From positions 310,001-374,000 of the forward strand of contig JAJTUP010000009.1 of the NCBI GenBank assembly GCA_021399435.1: a stretch of DNA of 64,000 bases. The letters run 5' to 3'. Position numbers and translations under genes: made by a program. The DNA comes from Diaporthe sp. PMI_573. Taxonomy: Eukaryota > Ascomycota > Sordariomycetes > Diaporthales > Diaporthaceae. Positions 1 to 11,669 of the stretch are shown piece by piece. Under the pieces are notes generated by a model that did no database searches, had not been told where the DNA came from, and saw only the letters and a list, made by a program, of their open reading frames with translations. The stretch's first letter is position 1. Each line of letters starts with the position of its first letter.

Positions 1-397
1 CTATGTCTTCGACCCCAGTTGTGTTGGATGTTCCCAGCAGGCTTTCTACCCGAGAATAGTCCTCTGACTTGGCATTTTTTCTGAGCCCCCAGTACTTGAT
101 CCTCCGTTTGTACTGTCGTTCTCTACTTATGGGTATCAGAACAATAATTCATTATACCGAAGGCAAAGATAGGACCTTACCACCTTGAGAAGATATGGGC
201 TTCTCACAAGCGAAGCCGGGGAGGAGAAGCGTAGGGAATCTAACTCACGTAGCTTCAAATTTCAGCTCGTCCTTGAGAACCTGCCTGGCCTCGACCAAGG
301 GCCTGTTCTCCACCAGGTAGAGCTCGCAGAATCGAGATCGTATGCAGTTCCACTGCTCATCCGAATGACGCCTGGCCGGTCGCTGATCACCCGACAT
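1..397 (-). CDS. Clr5-domain protein, N-terminal part (cut by left window edge)
   Basis: The start ATG is at 397 (MSGDQRPARR). Exon 1 (397-249) encodes a W-x2-I ... F-x-ELYLVENRPL pattern, the first half of the Clr5 domain, a fungus-specific N-terminal module named after a Neurospora cellulose-response regulator. A 126-nt intron (248-123, GTGAGT...GTAG) joins in phase to exon 2 (122-1). Exon 2 gives ERQYKRRIKYWGLRKN, the second half of the domain (YK-x-RI-x-x-WGL). The reading frame is open at base 1, so everything after roughly residue 90 lies outside the window. Clr5 modules usually head long proteins of unknown biochemical role and are presumed to be regulatory or DNA-binding; that is family knowledge, not visible here. 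A second Clr5 gene lies at 43-44.6 kb. Confidence 0.75.
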
Positions 398-3343
398 GGC
401 TGAAAATATGCGCAAAACACCACTCGAAGGCGGTCAAGATGGAAGAGCCAGTGTGTCTATCCATTCCGACTGTTATTGTGTCCCAGCAAAAGGGCACAAG
501 TTATCTTATGTCTTATCATTATACATTCCCAATGGGGAATTGGAGCCTCAAGGGACTTGCTATTGGAGCCGCTGACGTGGGAGTCGTAACACAGCGCCCG
601 TCAGAAAGGACCACTGGCATTCCAGGCACTTAAATGGCCGTTCATGCCCTACGACTGGGCGGGATCATCAGCACTCTGACAAGGGTATTGCGCTCAGGAT
701 TGGCTATGCCATGCAGTAGCTGCAAGCCATACGGCCGTTCCTTCGTCCCCAGGCATGCACGCGACCCCGTGGGCGCCGCTCGTTGTACGTATCCTGAGTG
801 TGGGTGGGGCACTCAGCGGCTGCCAATCTGCAGGCACAGTACGGTGGCCAGGGGTGCTTGCGGCCGGATCGCAGACAATAGGAGAATTCGACTCGGGTGG
901 GAAGCACCGTGACAACACTACCGCCCAGCAAGAGACCCCAGGTTTAGGTTAAGTTCCCGGCGCGATGGAGCGGGTTTGACGATGCGGCCATCTCGGAGGC
1001 CCACCGTAAGTCGGAATGGAAGAGACTCAATTGTGGCTTGGGGCGGCCGACATGCATCAGGCACATACTCCTGTAGCTCGATGGGCATACAGCGTGCCCA
1101 CATTGGCTGCAAGCCATAGGACCAGTGATGTGTAGGCTGCCACATGGCGGGCCCGCAAGATCTTTCTCACTGCGGCTGTCTGGACACGGTTCTGAATGCC
1201 CAGTTCCTGGCTGTGCATGCCGTCCCGCTGGAGTAGACTCGCTCGTACCTGCTACAGGATCCAATGGAATGGTGGAAACGCACGGTTCATATTGACACCT
1301 GAGTTCCTGCGGCTTCACGGTGAAAGCTGATTGAAGCCCCTTCCTTGGGACACTTTCATCCTCCATACTCTGCTGATCTCGGACGAGATCGGCTTTTGAC
1401 CGTAGGCACGCAGGGTCCGTTTCAAGGCGTGATTGATTTCAACAGCTGCAAACCAACCCTGGGGACTCAAGTTGTACATGTACGACCGCACCTCGGCTTG
1501 GATTAGGTATAGAAATTGCATGATATCAATGACCTGAGTAAAGGGTCCCAGACCGGACAGGACTAGTCGTCCGAACTGAGTCAACGAGAAAAGATGCACA
1601 CCGTATTCCTTCACCCCACTCCAAGAGCGGTGATAGGTGGGCGACCACACGGCAGGCCGCAGCATACCTAGGTATGGAGCGACCATCAGCAGGGCCATTG
1701 CAACGGGACGCTACTAGCGGCTTTCGATCAGCTGTCATCAAGGTAGGAGATGCAGAAACCACCTGCAGATGCAAATGTCCACGTCAGAACCCCAGGCGAA
1801 TCGGACAGCACGGCCGAGAGGACCTCGGGCACCTGGGACTGGCAACAATTCGGAATCTGCTCTGTTCGCTCTTGGCAAGAGCCTCCTTGCTATATGAACG
1901 TCCAAGCGCGATTTCCTATCCCTCCTGCAACGGCACAGCGACCAGGACAAAAGAAATAATCAGGTTGTCCGCCGCCTGAGCGTGCGGCTCCTGAAAAGAG
2001 GACAGTAGGTAGGAAAGAGAAGGGGGTGTCCCCCGTCGTCTGTCTACGGAACTCGACTTCATTCCTTGTTCAAATCTCACTCAAGCACAATTTTCAATTC
2101 CCAGAATGTGGCGGTCACAGCCTGGGGGAAAGGGTGGCCAACAGGGGGGGGGGTCGGTTGGCATCGACAACCACCAGCTGCAGTTTCAGCGCCATGCTGC
2201 AGCTGCTGCAGCTACCACACATCAGATCGGACCGGGCCACCTATGCGGCGCGTTTTGATTGGGTCGAATGTGCATACAGATTTCCCGTAATGCAGAACCC
2301 GACACCTGTCGCATGTATGTAGAATGTAGATAGGTACGGGCAGGTGTTGGGTTGTCCGCCATGATGACGCCAATACATGACTTGCAAAGAGCAGAACAAG
2401 CGGAGGACTACCCTGTCCACCGTCTGAATTCGTAAGGCAGAATTTATTGCATTTTCAGAAAGGACCCTTTGAGCTTTAGCATTTATAGACAGCTGTCTAC
2501 CCCATCTCGACACACCGGTGGCTGCAGACATGGAATACAAGCCGGCAAATCTTGTATTCCATGTCCTTAAAGCTTACTTCTTTTGATGCCAATACTGAAT
2601 CATCCCTTCATCTCAACCCCGCGACATTTCTGATCCATTGCAAGTATATTGTCATGTCCGCCAGCGAGGCGTCCCCCGAATTTGTGCTGGATTTGGTCAT
2701 CGGCATCATCACAGTAGCCTGCAATATCCTTATGCTCCTGCAGACCGAGAGAATCTTCCAGCGCACCAGGTAAATAGCAGCTTGCAGCCTTTGGACCGCT
2801 CCATCTTCAACAGATCCAGTTGGCTTCCATATGTGGCATGACACTCTGCTAATTCGATTTCACTATGGTTGCTAGACAAGAATAATATCGCCTCCAGGAA
2901 AACATAAGGTCATCAAGTGTGCCCCAGGTGAAGAACCACGGGTCTGGACCACCGGCGCAGCGCTGCATTGCTGTCCGAGGCCGAGACAGTGCAGGATTGA
3001 TGATGAATCTAATATGGGATGGTGTATAGCATCTTCGTGAGGTCAACAACAGTCAGTCTTTCTGTCGGACAAGTCATTGCTAGGCCAACTCGAAGAAACT
3101 CACGGACACCGCGCCACAGGTCAGCAGGATAGAATGGCAGCTTGAAGCAGCTGTGATATCACATACAAGTCAATTCCCTGAATTCGAACTTCTCAGGGCT
3201 CATTGTGATTGTTTTTGCCTCCGCTTCCCAGACCCATCAAGTCTTCATGTGTGGACTTACAATGTGCCACATCTCACCCGAACGTGAAGATACTGAGCTT
3301 AAATCGTAGTGTTCATCACTTCTGTCGCCACCATATCCCCTCC
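398..3343. other. Gene-poor region
   Basis: Only short overlapping open frames on both strands are present, with no family motif. The longest (1698-1315, minus, 127 codons) is not recognised and has no convincing splice context. A short frame at 2656-2773 (MSASEASPEFVLDL..., hydrophobic, ending at a possible GTAAAT donor) might be the first exon of a very small membrane protein, but no clear continuation was found. A run of G occurs near 2146-2154, and the hairpin at 2527-2565 is listed separately. Confidence 0.5.
2527..2565. repeat. Perfect 15-bp inverted repeat (hairpin) with 9-nt loop
   Basis: GACATGGAATACAAG (2527-2541) is followed after nine bases (CCGGCAAAT) by its exact reverse complement CTTGTATTCCATGTC (2551-2565). 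There are no mismatches in the 15-bp stem, and pairing stops at the next base on either side. It lies in the gene-poor stretch, with no oligo-T run beside it. It could be a small foldback remnant or a structured transcript end. Confidence 0.85.
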
Positions 3344-5920
3344 TCATTCTTCAATGGCATGGAACACATCATACCCACTTTCCATAAGCCAATCCGTCAC
3401 CAGACTGTCCATATACTGACTGGGCGCCCCAACGTCAAACAAGAAGGCCAGTGAGTCACTCTGATCACCAGCCTCGGATTCCACTCCCACCTGTGAAGTT
3501 CTCAGATCAGCTGGCTTCAGAGGACCGCCACAGCTCTGGAGATGCGCGATGTCTTCGCACTGGTACCACTCCCGCGCCAATAGTCCCACAGCCCGCAACG
3601 CGCGATCGCTCCACGCACACCATGCCGTCCGGAGATCCCGCAGCGCATCGACGCAGGTTTCTAGATGCCTGATTGCCTGTGACCTGTTGGGGTTCGACGG
3701 CCGGGCATCCATGAGGTGAATCACGACGGCCGAGAAACACAAGTGCACTGCTGCGATGGGTATACGTCGCTGCCGAGCATAGTCAGTATAGAATCATCTG
3801 GAGTAGTCACAAAACCAAGGCGATGGTGCAGTCAAAACGTTTTCTTTCATCTTTTTCTTCGGCTGGGAAAGACCCGTGCGTACCAGAGTGTATTGCTGCT
3901 TGTATGTGCGCAACAACCGTGCTATTTCCGTTGCTGAGTGGCGGCAGGTAGCCATATGCTGATTTTCGTATTCGTCCCCCTTGTTGCTGCCATCATTGGC
4001 GGATGTGTCGACGCTGGTAGAGCTCCTCCTTCCTTTGTTGCGGATGAGGGGTCTGTGTAAGAGGATCAGGTGTGCATGATACTGAATACTACGGTTAGGT
4101 CCCCAGCCAGCTTTGGCCACGGGTAGGGTCAATAAGATGAGCACCCGAAGGAACGTACTGGAACAAGCAGACGTGAGGAAGCATTGGAACCTTGGACGAA
4201 TTTGACAGGCGGAGATAACTGGGTAACGCTGTGAAATGCGTCCGCAGCTCCACATCTGTCTTGCTGATGACGTCCTCCAACTCCCGGTTTGATAATTTAC
4301 TGTTGGCAGCGTAGCTATCTGTTGTGAGCAAAACTCGCCAAGGAAATGAGCCAAAGCCGGCCCTTTGGGTGCCACCTTACATAATGTCCATCGCTTCACA
4401 GGCAATCGTATAGGTTTCTGAGACATGGCAGGCTGTCGACGACACATGTGAATGCATGCCTAATATGTTTTCTGAAGGCGATGCATCCGGAGTTGGCAGC
4501 CAGAGCGTGTACTCCTCATTGGTGTCAATGCTGGGCTTCGGGCATGAGATAGTAGATTTTGGTGTGCTACTTGGGCGACCTAAGCCGACAGAAAAAAGTC
4601 TTTGTATTGTCAGTGATTTCTCTGCAAATGCCAATGCTCGATGCAGGCAATTGCCTCAACATGCAGGTCACTCACTTATCAACGACATAGCAGCCCCACC
4701 ATGTCACTTTCCGCGCTTCAGCCTCTTCTTCCGACACCGAGGCTGTTGTAGTCCACTTTGAAGAGTCCAGATGCAGGCCAAGATTATGTGCCATTCTTAT
4801 CGCATTGCCTCAAGGGCTTTTAGTATAATCACAGATAGCAGAACACTGAGGCATAGTAACGGGGACCTGTATACGTACCCGCATACAACCAACCCAAAGC
4901 CTCCTTTCCATCTGACATGATCCTTAAAGCCAGAAGACAGGCGGCCTGTACAGTGGTGATGGTCGGAGCCTCGGCCTCATATAGCATCAATATCTTGGCC
5001 TGCTCACAGAGTGCATCCCCAGCAGTGTTTGGATCGTCCGGCACTGAGCGCAGCTCAGGCCGATCGGAATACCGCGCCGCTATCGCGAATATCGAACATA
5101 AGAGAAGCGGCGAACAGTATTTGCCGTCATCTTCCCCTTTGAAGCTTTTGAAAAATGCGCCCTTGTGGACCACGTAGTTCCACGGGTTCTGCCATCGCCA
5201 GTACAGGTCGAGGAGATGATCTTGGAGTTCGTCGTTGATGTTGACCGTCTTGCCGAGCTGGGCAGCGGCAAGAAGGCCTTGCATCTGTGCCTTATGTGAC
5301 GGTTCATGGGGGTCTGCCTCACGCAAAGGCTCCCGAACCAGATTATAGGAGCTTTGTGATCCGAAGTAATGCAGTTGACCGTCATCAATGACATTAAGAC
5401 GACCAACTAGGCCGGTGAGATCTGAAAGGGGATCTTGCTTGTCTTCCGCGCTGGTTTCGTCTTGCTCGTTATCCTCGGCTGTCAAGTCTAATTTGCTGGA
5501 GTCGTACGCAGGTTTTAAGCCCAGTGATACCACCTGGGCTTCTAGGTGACGGATCCGGGCCTGCAGGGATTCTACGTATTTCTTGCTGGGTGGTCTGAGT
5601 TATCGCCAGCAATTTGTCTGTCAGACATCGTTCCAAGCCGTATGCAACCCAATTCAAAACGCCTGTCGTTAAAGACGACGGGAGGGATTGGCTGGCTGAC
5701 CTGCGCTTGTTTTCGCCGTGCTGAAACTTACACTCCGTTCCTCTACTTGCACATGAGCCACAAATAGGCTGCTGTCCGTCGCACTAATGCCGAGTGAGTG
5801 ATGTGACCGGAGAAAGTGGGCATTTAAACCCACGCGCATGCGCTTGTGCCGACATGCGAGGCACGCGATCGAGACCCGCTGCCTCTTTTTGCCATCGGGC
5901 TTCGACGTGGAGCTTGACAT
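3344..5920 (-). CDS. Zn(II)2Cys6 transcription factor with fungal_trans domain
   Basis: This is a nuclear DNA-binding regulator rebuilt from eight exons: 5920-5834, 5783-5701, 5585-4879, 4808-4676, 4599-4381, 4314-4159, 4088-3884 and 3769-3344. All phases match and give 671 residues. The first intron splits a perfect zinc cluster C-x2-C-x6-C-x6-C-x2-C-x6-C (Cys20, 23, 30, 37, 40, 47). It is followed by the basic linker KRSKKYVESLQARIRHLE, whose second half is the coiled-coil dimerisation start. From about residue 180 a fungal-specific transcription factor domain (PF04082 type) follows: a DLYWRWQNPW block, LYAGNAIRMAHNLGLHLD, KVTWWGCYVVDK and IQYHAHLILLHRP. The zinc finger and middle region resemble the NirA/Nit-4 group, but the regulated pathway cannot be told. 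It diverges from the HeLo-like gene at 6707 across 786 bp. Confidence 0.9.
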
Positions 5921-6706
5921 TGTCTAGATGTAACATCGAAGTGTAACGGTATTTCGCTGATACTTGGATTCCATTGGTAACTGTCACATGTTCTCAACAT
6001 ATCCAATACGTACGACGTTGACAAGATATCGGAATAGAGGATAGATGCCCGCCGTGCAGTGGCCGAGCCCGTGAAGATATGCTGACCAGCTTCATGACTA
6101 GGACCGAAACTAGAACCCCGCACCCGATTACTGCGCCTATCTCTGGCACTAGGTACTTGAGTATGAAGGGTTTAACCACCTTTGACGTACAGATAAACTC
6201 TAAAGATAGAGCATGAACCCGGCCAATTAGCGCCGCAACCGCAACCAAGCTCTCCCTCCCGAACATCGACGAAAAGTAATATCTCCAAGATGGATGCTCG
6301 CGGAATGTTCTCGTCAGAAATGACCTGCAATCGGACCTTGTAGGCCGACTGCCTGACTGCCTCTGGGTAAATTTCATAGGTCCTTATCCCAGGGACAACC
6401 AAACCTACTCGCTATTGAATGATTCTCGTAACGATCACAGGGTCGGAATCTGCCAGTGTGTTGCACGACAGGACAGTAGATGGCGGTCCACCAATCGTGG
6501 GGACATATATATGCAAGTAAAATTCGGTAGAGCAAAAATCTTGGAATAATTGGCAGAGAGCGCCGCTTTGGCTCCGATTAGGCTGACTGAGAGGCTTTCC
6601 TCCGTGGTCTTGGCTGTGAGGGGCTTGGAAATTAAGAACCTCTGAACATGATCCAGGCTCCTCGTCCCTCATTTCTGAACTGGTGAAGCAGCATAAGCCG
6701 CCTATA
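5921..6706. promoter_or_regulatory. Shared divergent intergenic region
   Basis: This 786-bp gap lies between the divergently read Zn2Cys6 gene (ATG at 5920, minus) and the HeLo-like gene (ATG at 6707, plus), so it must hold both promoters. Short frames inside it carry no recognisable domain. No distinctive binding-site array was noticed by eye. Confidence 0.5.
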
Positions 6707-8037
6707 ATGGATCATTTTTCCATCACATGTGGCATTGCAGGCATCGCTGGCGCAGCAGCAACTTTGGCCAAAGGCCTTTACGACATTATCACCAGCGTCC
6801 ATGATGCACCGGAAGAGACAGCCGCGATTTTGGAAAGCCTGAGCGATGTGTCCCTTCTCTTAGACCAGGTCCGTCATGTCCTGAAAGGCAGACAAGGTCG
6901 CGTACGGTACAAATTGCTACGAGGAATAAAATCCTCATCACAGCGGATCATGCGTAACGTCGATAGGATGTGTGAGCTTGCCACCTTGGACAACAGAACC
7001 GATCGCATTTGGTGGGCTTTGCGGGGGAAAGAGGCAGATCGGTTGCTGGAAAGAATTCGCCACGACAAGGACACACTTTGCCAGATCATCTCAATGGAAG
7101 CCGAAAATACAGACAGAGGGAGCCGTGCCAGGTATGTTGAATGATCAATCAGTTCCTAAGCCCACATTGGGAGGCGAAATACTGAGTGAAGCATTGCAGC
7201 AGACATGAATTGACCCCGAACTGCGATGAGCGGCGCTCAAATGGAGACGGAGAAGCTTTTCGCCAAGGGCAGGTGTACATTCTGATTAATTCTGCGAGCA
7301 ATTCGATCCTGGATGTCCTCTTGCCTCAGTCAAGGGCCCGAGACTTCGGAATAAGCGGGGCCTCTACCTCATCACTGGGATACCCATTACACGCAGAAGC
7401 TGCAGCATCTGACATCAAGCAAGACAATACGGCTACCGGCGAGCAATTGCATAGCGAAAGACCGAGTCCTTCCTCCGGGCACAATTTCCAAAGTCCCCGT
7501 CTACATCTCATGTTTGATGATCTAGAGGCAGATCTTGGAAGCCTTGGTTCGAAACACTCTACTCAGATTCTTCTTCTTGCCGAAGCCCTGAGAAACTCGC
7601 TGCAGGGGTGGTCGATCGTCAATTCCAGCAAGGCCGAGGAGTTCGAACGGGCCATAGTCGCCGACAAGAAGTCTGGTCTGGGGCTTGTTACCAAGGCAGT
7701 AGTTGAGTCCAACTCGAGGCCACCCGTGTCGACACCCGTAGCACCACCGCTTGCTTCTACGCAAACAGCGGTGGGCCATGCACAGAAGCCAGACTCGGCA
7801 ACGAGTTCTCAAAAGAAGCCATACAGCAAGCACTTGTTCGGTGATTACGTTGAATACGATGAAAGACTTGTGTTTGAGCCCAGGCGGAACGTTGCATTTC
7901 AAATAAAAGAGTTGAAAGAGCGCTTGAAGGAGTCAAAGCACCATGGGTCTAAAACCAACCAGCTCAACTTGCGGAAGAAGATCGAGATGCTAGAAACAGA
8001 GCTAAAAGGGAATGCCATGGGGGGGAAAGCAGGGTGA
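6707..8037 (+). CDS. Protein with HeLo-like (fungal STAND-type) N-terminal domain
   Basis: Two exons, 6707-7131 and 7200-8037 (68-nt intron GTATGT...GCAG), give 420 residues. The start is the ATG of MDHFSITCGIAGIAG; the upstream in-frame GTG is not used. Residues 1-140 fit the fungal N-terminal domain seen on STAND/NACHT proteins (Helo_like_N type): hydrophobic helix, HDAPEE turn, then long amphipathic helices (SLSDVSLLLDQVRHVL). In that family the domain heads a nucleotide-binding and repeat module and is linked to heterokaryon incompatibility and regulated cell death. Here no P-loop, ankyrin or WD repeats follow. The middle (about 180-350) is Ser/Pro/Thr-rich and probably disordered, and the last 45 residues are a Lys/Glu-rich coiled coil (IKELKERLKES). 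Function is unknown; the domain call is by pattern only. Confidence 0.7.
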
Positions 8038-8466
8038 CACGGATAGGGCTGGGGACGAAGTCTCCCTGAGAATCAATGCCATGGGCTCGAATGCCGTTGT
8101 CAACTTGGCCCACTGGCATCTCAAATTCCACTCTCGAGACCAGTCAGATGGAGAGGTCACAAGGAGTTCTTTGCCGAAGGACAACTTAAATACTTGTTCT
8201 CTATACCCCAGTGTACCCCCCCCCCAGTAAGCTTCATTGAGCGGGCCTGGCAGGCTGCTACTGATTCATCAGGTTGCCGTCATCGGAACGGAACTCAATA
8301 GACAGAAGACATAGAGTGCCCGCCAGAGGAATTGATAAGTTCAAGAATTTTGATGATAAGTTACATAACCTGCTATTTCTCCCTAGAATTTGTTTTTTCA
8401 GAAACTTTCGAGACTCGATAAGCAGTAAGTAAGAATCCTAAATAGACAAAATCTCTGTCTCACTAA

Positions 8467-9600
8467 TTAAGGGTCTGCCGCGTAAAATACGGGTCGTGCA
8501 GGGTACTTGTTGACACGCAAACTCAACTGGTCGGGCCGGCAGTAGTGCCCGACAATGTCGAGATTCTGCTTCGCCTTGGCCTTCTCGGCGAGGTCAACAT
8601 CAGCGTAGAGGATGCACTCCTTGCCAAAATGGGGACGCTCGACGAGCTCCTCGCCCATCGGAGAGTAGATCATGCTGAAGCCACCGCCGCTGCCAGGGGT
8701 GCACGTCGCGTACCCAAAGTCATCGATCTTGCACTTCTTCTTGCCCTCCTCGCTCACCACCTGCGTGCAGACCATCACGAAGCAGGCCCCCTCGAGGGCG
8801 ACGATCTGCGAGAAACGCATGCTCATCACGTCTGTGATGTGTCCCGGCCAGTCCGGATCACGAGCGCCGGTCTTGTCGGTCGGGTGCGCCCAGAGGACGG
8901 GCCAGCTCGAGACGTGGAGGTCGACGTCCTGTTCGTACTCGTAGTACCGCAAAAGGACCTGGGTATGTTCCCAGCAGTTGAGGCCACCGATCTTGACATC
9001 CGGGTGGGCTGTGCTGGGGACCACGGTCTGAAGGGACTCGCCTTGGCCGTCGCCCCAGTAGGCGCGCTCGACGTGAGTGGGCTTGATCTTGCGGCGGTGG
9101 TGGACTATGGCGCCGTTCTCGTCAATGAAAGACTGGGTGAGAAGTCAGCTCCAAGTTAGATGGCGATTTGAGACACAAGTGCTTGCCTGGGCGATGTATA
9201 AGGTATTCTTGTACCGCTCGCTGTACCCAAGAACGACAAAGACCCCGGCTTCCTTGACGGCGGCGCAGATCCGCTTCATCTCATCCGAGTCCTTGACAAG
9301 AGAGTTGCGGAAATATTCGTCCATAAAACCGGCGTTTTCTGTGGGAGACCTCGCCCATATACTCCTTTGGACGTAAGTAATTAGTCAAACACCTGGATAA
9401 AATGCCCAGCAAGGACATGGAAGTTCGTCTGCAGCTACTCACCATGGATATCCGGGAATGAAAACCTCGGGGAATCCAACAACATTGGCTCCCTGACTGG
9501 CAGCCTCCTCGATGAGGGCAATGGACTTGTTGACACCGCCCTCGAGGTCTTGCCAGGCGGGCTCGGCCTGAATCGCTGCGACTTTGAGCTTGGGAGCCAT
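8467..9600 (-). CDS. Nitrilase (carbon-nitrogen hydrolase superfamily)
   Basis: It hydrolyses organic nitriles to the acid plus ammonia, probably in the cytosol; no signal peptide is seen. Exons 9600-9443, 9364-9187 and 9132-8467 give 333 residues, close to the family's usual 320-360. The catalytic triad is complete: Glu45 in [12 protein letters not shown], Lys127 in [12 protein letters not shown] and Cys165 in GGLNCWEH. The LNCWEH motif and the HVSSWP block fit branch-1 aliphatic nitrilases, a group that also includes fungal cyanide hydratase, so the substrate is open. The first intron (9442-9365) is GT-AG. The second (9186-9133, 54 nt) starts CAG|GCAAGC and is a GC-AG intron; reading through it would break the frame between TLYIAQ and SFIDENG. 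The gene converges with the HeLo-like gene. Confidence 0.92.
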
Positions 9601-9882
9601 GACGATCTATTTTGCGAGACGGTTTAGGTAGACTATTGATGCGTGTTGAGTGATTGAAGCGAATTTCTGTTGGAGAGCCTGTGCTACATTCGTATGACCT
9701 TATGGGCAGATTCTCGCTCTTTATTGAACCATGCGAGAGGGTATTGTTTGCAGCTGCCCGAATAATCTGAATTAGTGTATTCAGATCTACTCTTCCAAGC
9801 CACTATTGTTGTAACCAGATACTGGTGAAGCACTCCTAGACCAGTATCGCTATATCTAACTAGTGGGCTTCCCCAGATTTAG

Positions 9883-10004
9883 ACCGGGTGAGCATTATCC
9901 TATCCACCCCGCTGTTGATCTCGACCTCCCGAAAGCTTATTTTAGCTAGTGCTGATGACCGCACACGGCGGATACGTCACCACCGGGTAAGCATTACCCT
10001 ATCC
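9883..10004. repeat. Pair of 23-bp near-identical direct repeats
   Basis: ACCGGGTGAGCATTATCCTATCC at 9883-9905 recurs at 9982-10004 with two differences, both transitions (G/A and T/C). Weak similarity (ATCTCGACCT versus CTCTCGATCT) continues downstream. It lies in the gene-free interval between the nitrilase promoter and the GH5 gene end (9601-10527), where nothing else was recognised. The transition-only differences would suit an old tandem duplication touched by RIP. Confidence 0.6.
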
Positions 10005-10527
10005 GTTAGCGGTCATGCTCTCGATCTCACACGAGAAGGTGCAGAAACGGAAGCAGCTATCACAATGAGCATTGAGAGGTGAAGGTAAACCATACTGAAC
10101 ACCTGCAAAGCTTTTCCTTACTTGGTGGCGAAAGTCCCGACCACCTAGGCAAGTAGCAAAGGCTAAATAATGGAAGCAAGGCATATGAGTGGCTCGACAG
10201 CCACAAGCGGAGCATGCATGTGGCTGACCAAGTTGCCAAATGAAGACAAATACTAATCCATGGTCTTGAAAATATCCTATAGTATGGCACTGTCTGCTCA
10301 CAATGAGCCCATTGATCGTTCAGGCAAATTGAACAAGGCCTGACTTCACCGCTGAGCCATCCGGGAGAAAGGGCCCTCAATACTTGATGTCATTGAGGAT
10401 TCGATAGCGATGTAAGTTATTTACACATCCAATACTAATATGTACACTTAGAAAGATACCAACTGATCACCTCTTCCTTTTGGATTTTATGGCCCCTGGC
10501 TCCATTTGTTCACAACACTTGATCATC

Positions 10528-11669
10528 CTAAACAGGGACGTACTTCTTCAGGAGGCTGTCGTAGTACTGATACGCAGTGCCACTGGGCGGCTCAAAGCTG
10601 GAATACGTGGACGCAGGCCACCACGGGCCTGCAGCCCACCACATAGCGCCCTGCCAGACGTCCGAGTTGGCCTTCAGGTGGTCAAGAAGACCCGTCACTG
10701 CAGAGAGACACTGGCTGTTCGGGCCCCCAGCAAACTCTCCCAGGACGCCGAGCTTGCCGTTGGCCCTGAGCCAGTTGGTGGCGCCAACGACGCGGTCGAC
10801 ACCCACCGTGGCCGAGACGCAGTCGCCGCTCGAGCCCGAGCCGTCCGAGTTCAGGTACTGGTGCATTTCGTACACGAGCTTGTTATTGGGGTCCTTGAGG
10901 CCCTTAAGGTTGTCGTTGGTCGTGTTCCACGTCCAAGCCCCCGTCCATGAGTTCCCCTCGGCAAAGATGTACTGTGACGTTGCGCCGGTCCCACGGATAG
11001 CGGTGATGGCGGCTTGGTTGAGGTTGAGCACTAGAGTCTGGTCCATGTCGTGGTATTCGTTGTTGATATCGAAAATCTGGCGAAATACTCCTGTCAGATT
11101 CCTGGGAGCCTTTGGAAATCAACGGGCAGTGAACAACTCACAACATTGGCATTGCTCTTGAACTGTGTGGCAAGGTTCTTCCAGAAGGTGGCGAAGGCAG
11201 CTGTATCTGTGATAACTGCACCGTTGTATCTACCGTAGTTGTGGGCGTCAAGCACGGCAAATTTGCCTTTCCCAGTAATGTGAGTGACTGTAGCGGTGAG
11301 GTTCTTGAGGTATCCGCTGTCCAGCTGTGCAGTGATGCTCCCACGAGCCATACGCTCAAGTAGAAATGGAATCCGGAAGATGTTATAGCCCTCGCTGATC
11401 AAAGTCTGATGAAGGCCTGCAGTCAGCAAGTATGCCTACACATGCTTAAGGAAGGATATGAGAAGCCACCGGGTCGGTCGTACGTCAATCGTTGTCGTTG
11501 AGGGAAAATAAAAGTCCACACCCCATGTCCCTGGTAGAGCAGTCCCAAATTCGGCGACAGACTCGCTGACACCGAGCCATTTGAGCCCAGATGCAGCCGC
11601 CGCCCGAGGCACAACCGCCGCCTGCGCAACAGCAGCAACGGTCAGGGACAGAATGAGTGAAGGTCGCAT
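10528..11669 (-). CDS. Secreted endo-beta-1,4-glucanase, glycoside hydrolase family 5
   Basis: It cleaves internal beta-1,4-glucosidic bonds in cellulose outside the cell. Exons 11669-11484, 11405-11142 and 11076-10528 (introns 78 and 65 nt, GT-AG) give 332 residues. Residues 1-18 ([18 protein letters not shown]) form a signal peptide. The catalytic acid/base is Glu157 in DINNEYHDM and the nucleophile is Glu264 in GVLGEFAGG, both classic for the GH5_5 fungal endoglucanase group (Trichoderma EG2 type). Other conserved blocks are [26 protein letters not shown] and WWAAGPWW. There is no cellulose-binding module or linker: the mature protein starts almost directly with the catalytic domain, so this is a single-domain form. 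Neighbouring genes are not cellulolytic. Confidence 0.95.

Noticed and set aside
1315..1698. 127-codon minus frame (ALLMVAPYLGMLRP...)
   Set aside because: Longest in its region but no recognised domain, and competing frames exist; left as unassigned.
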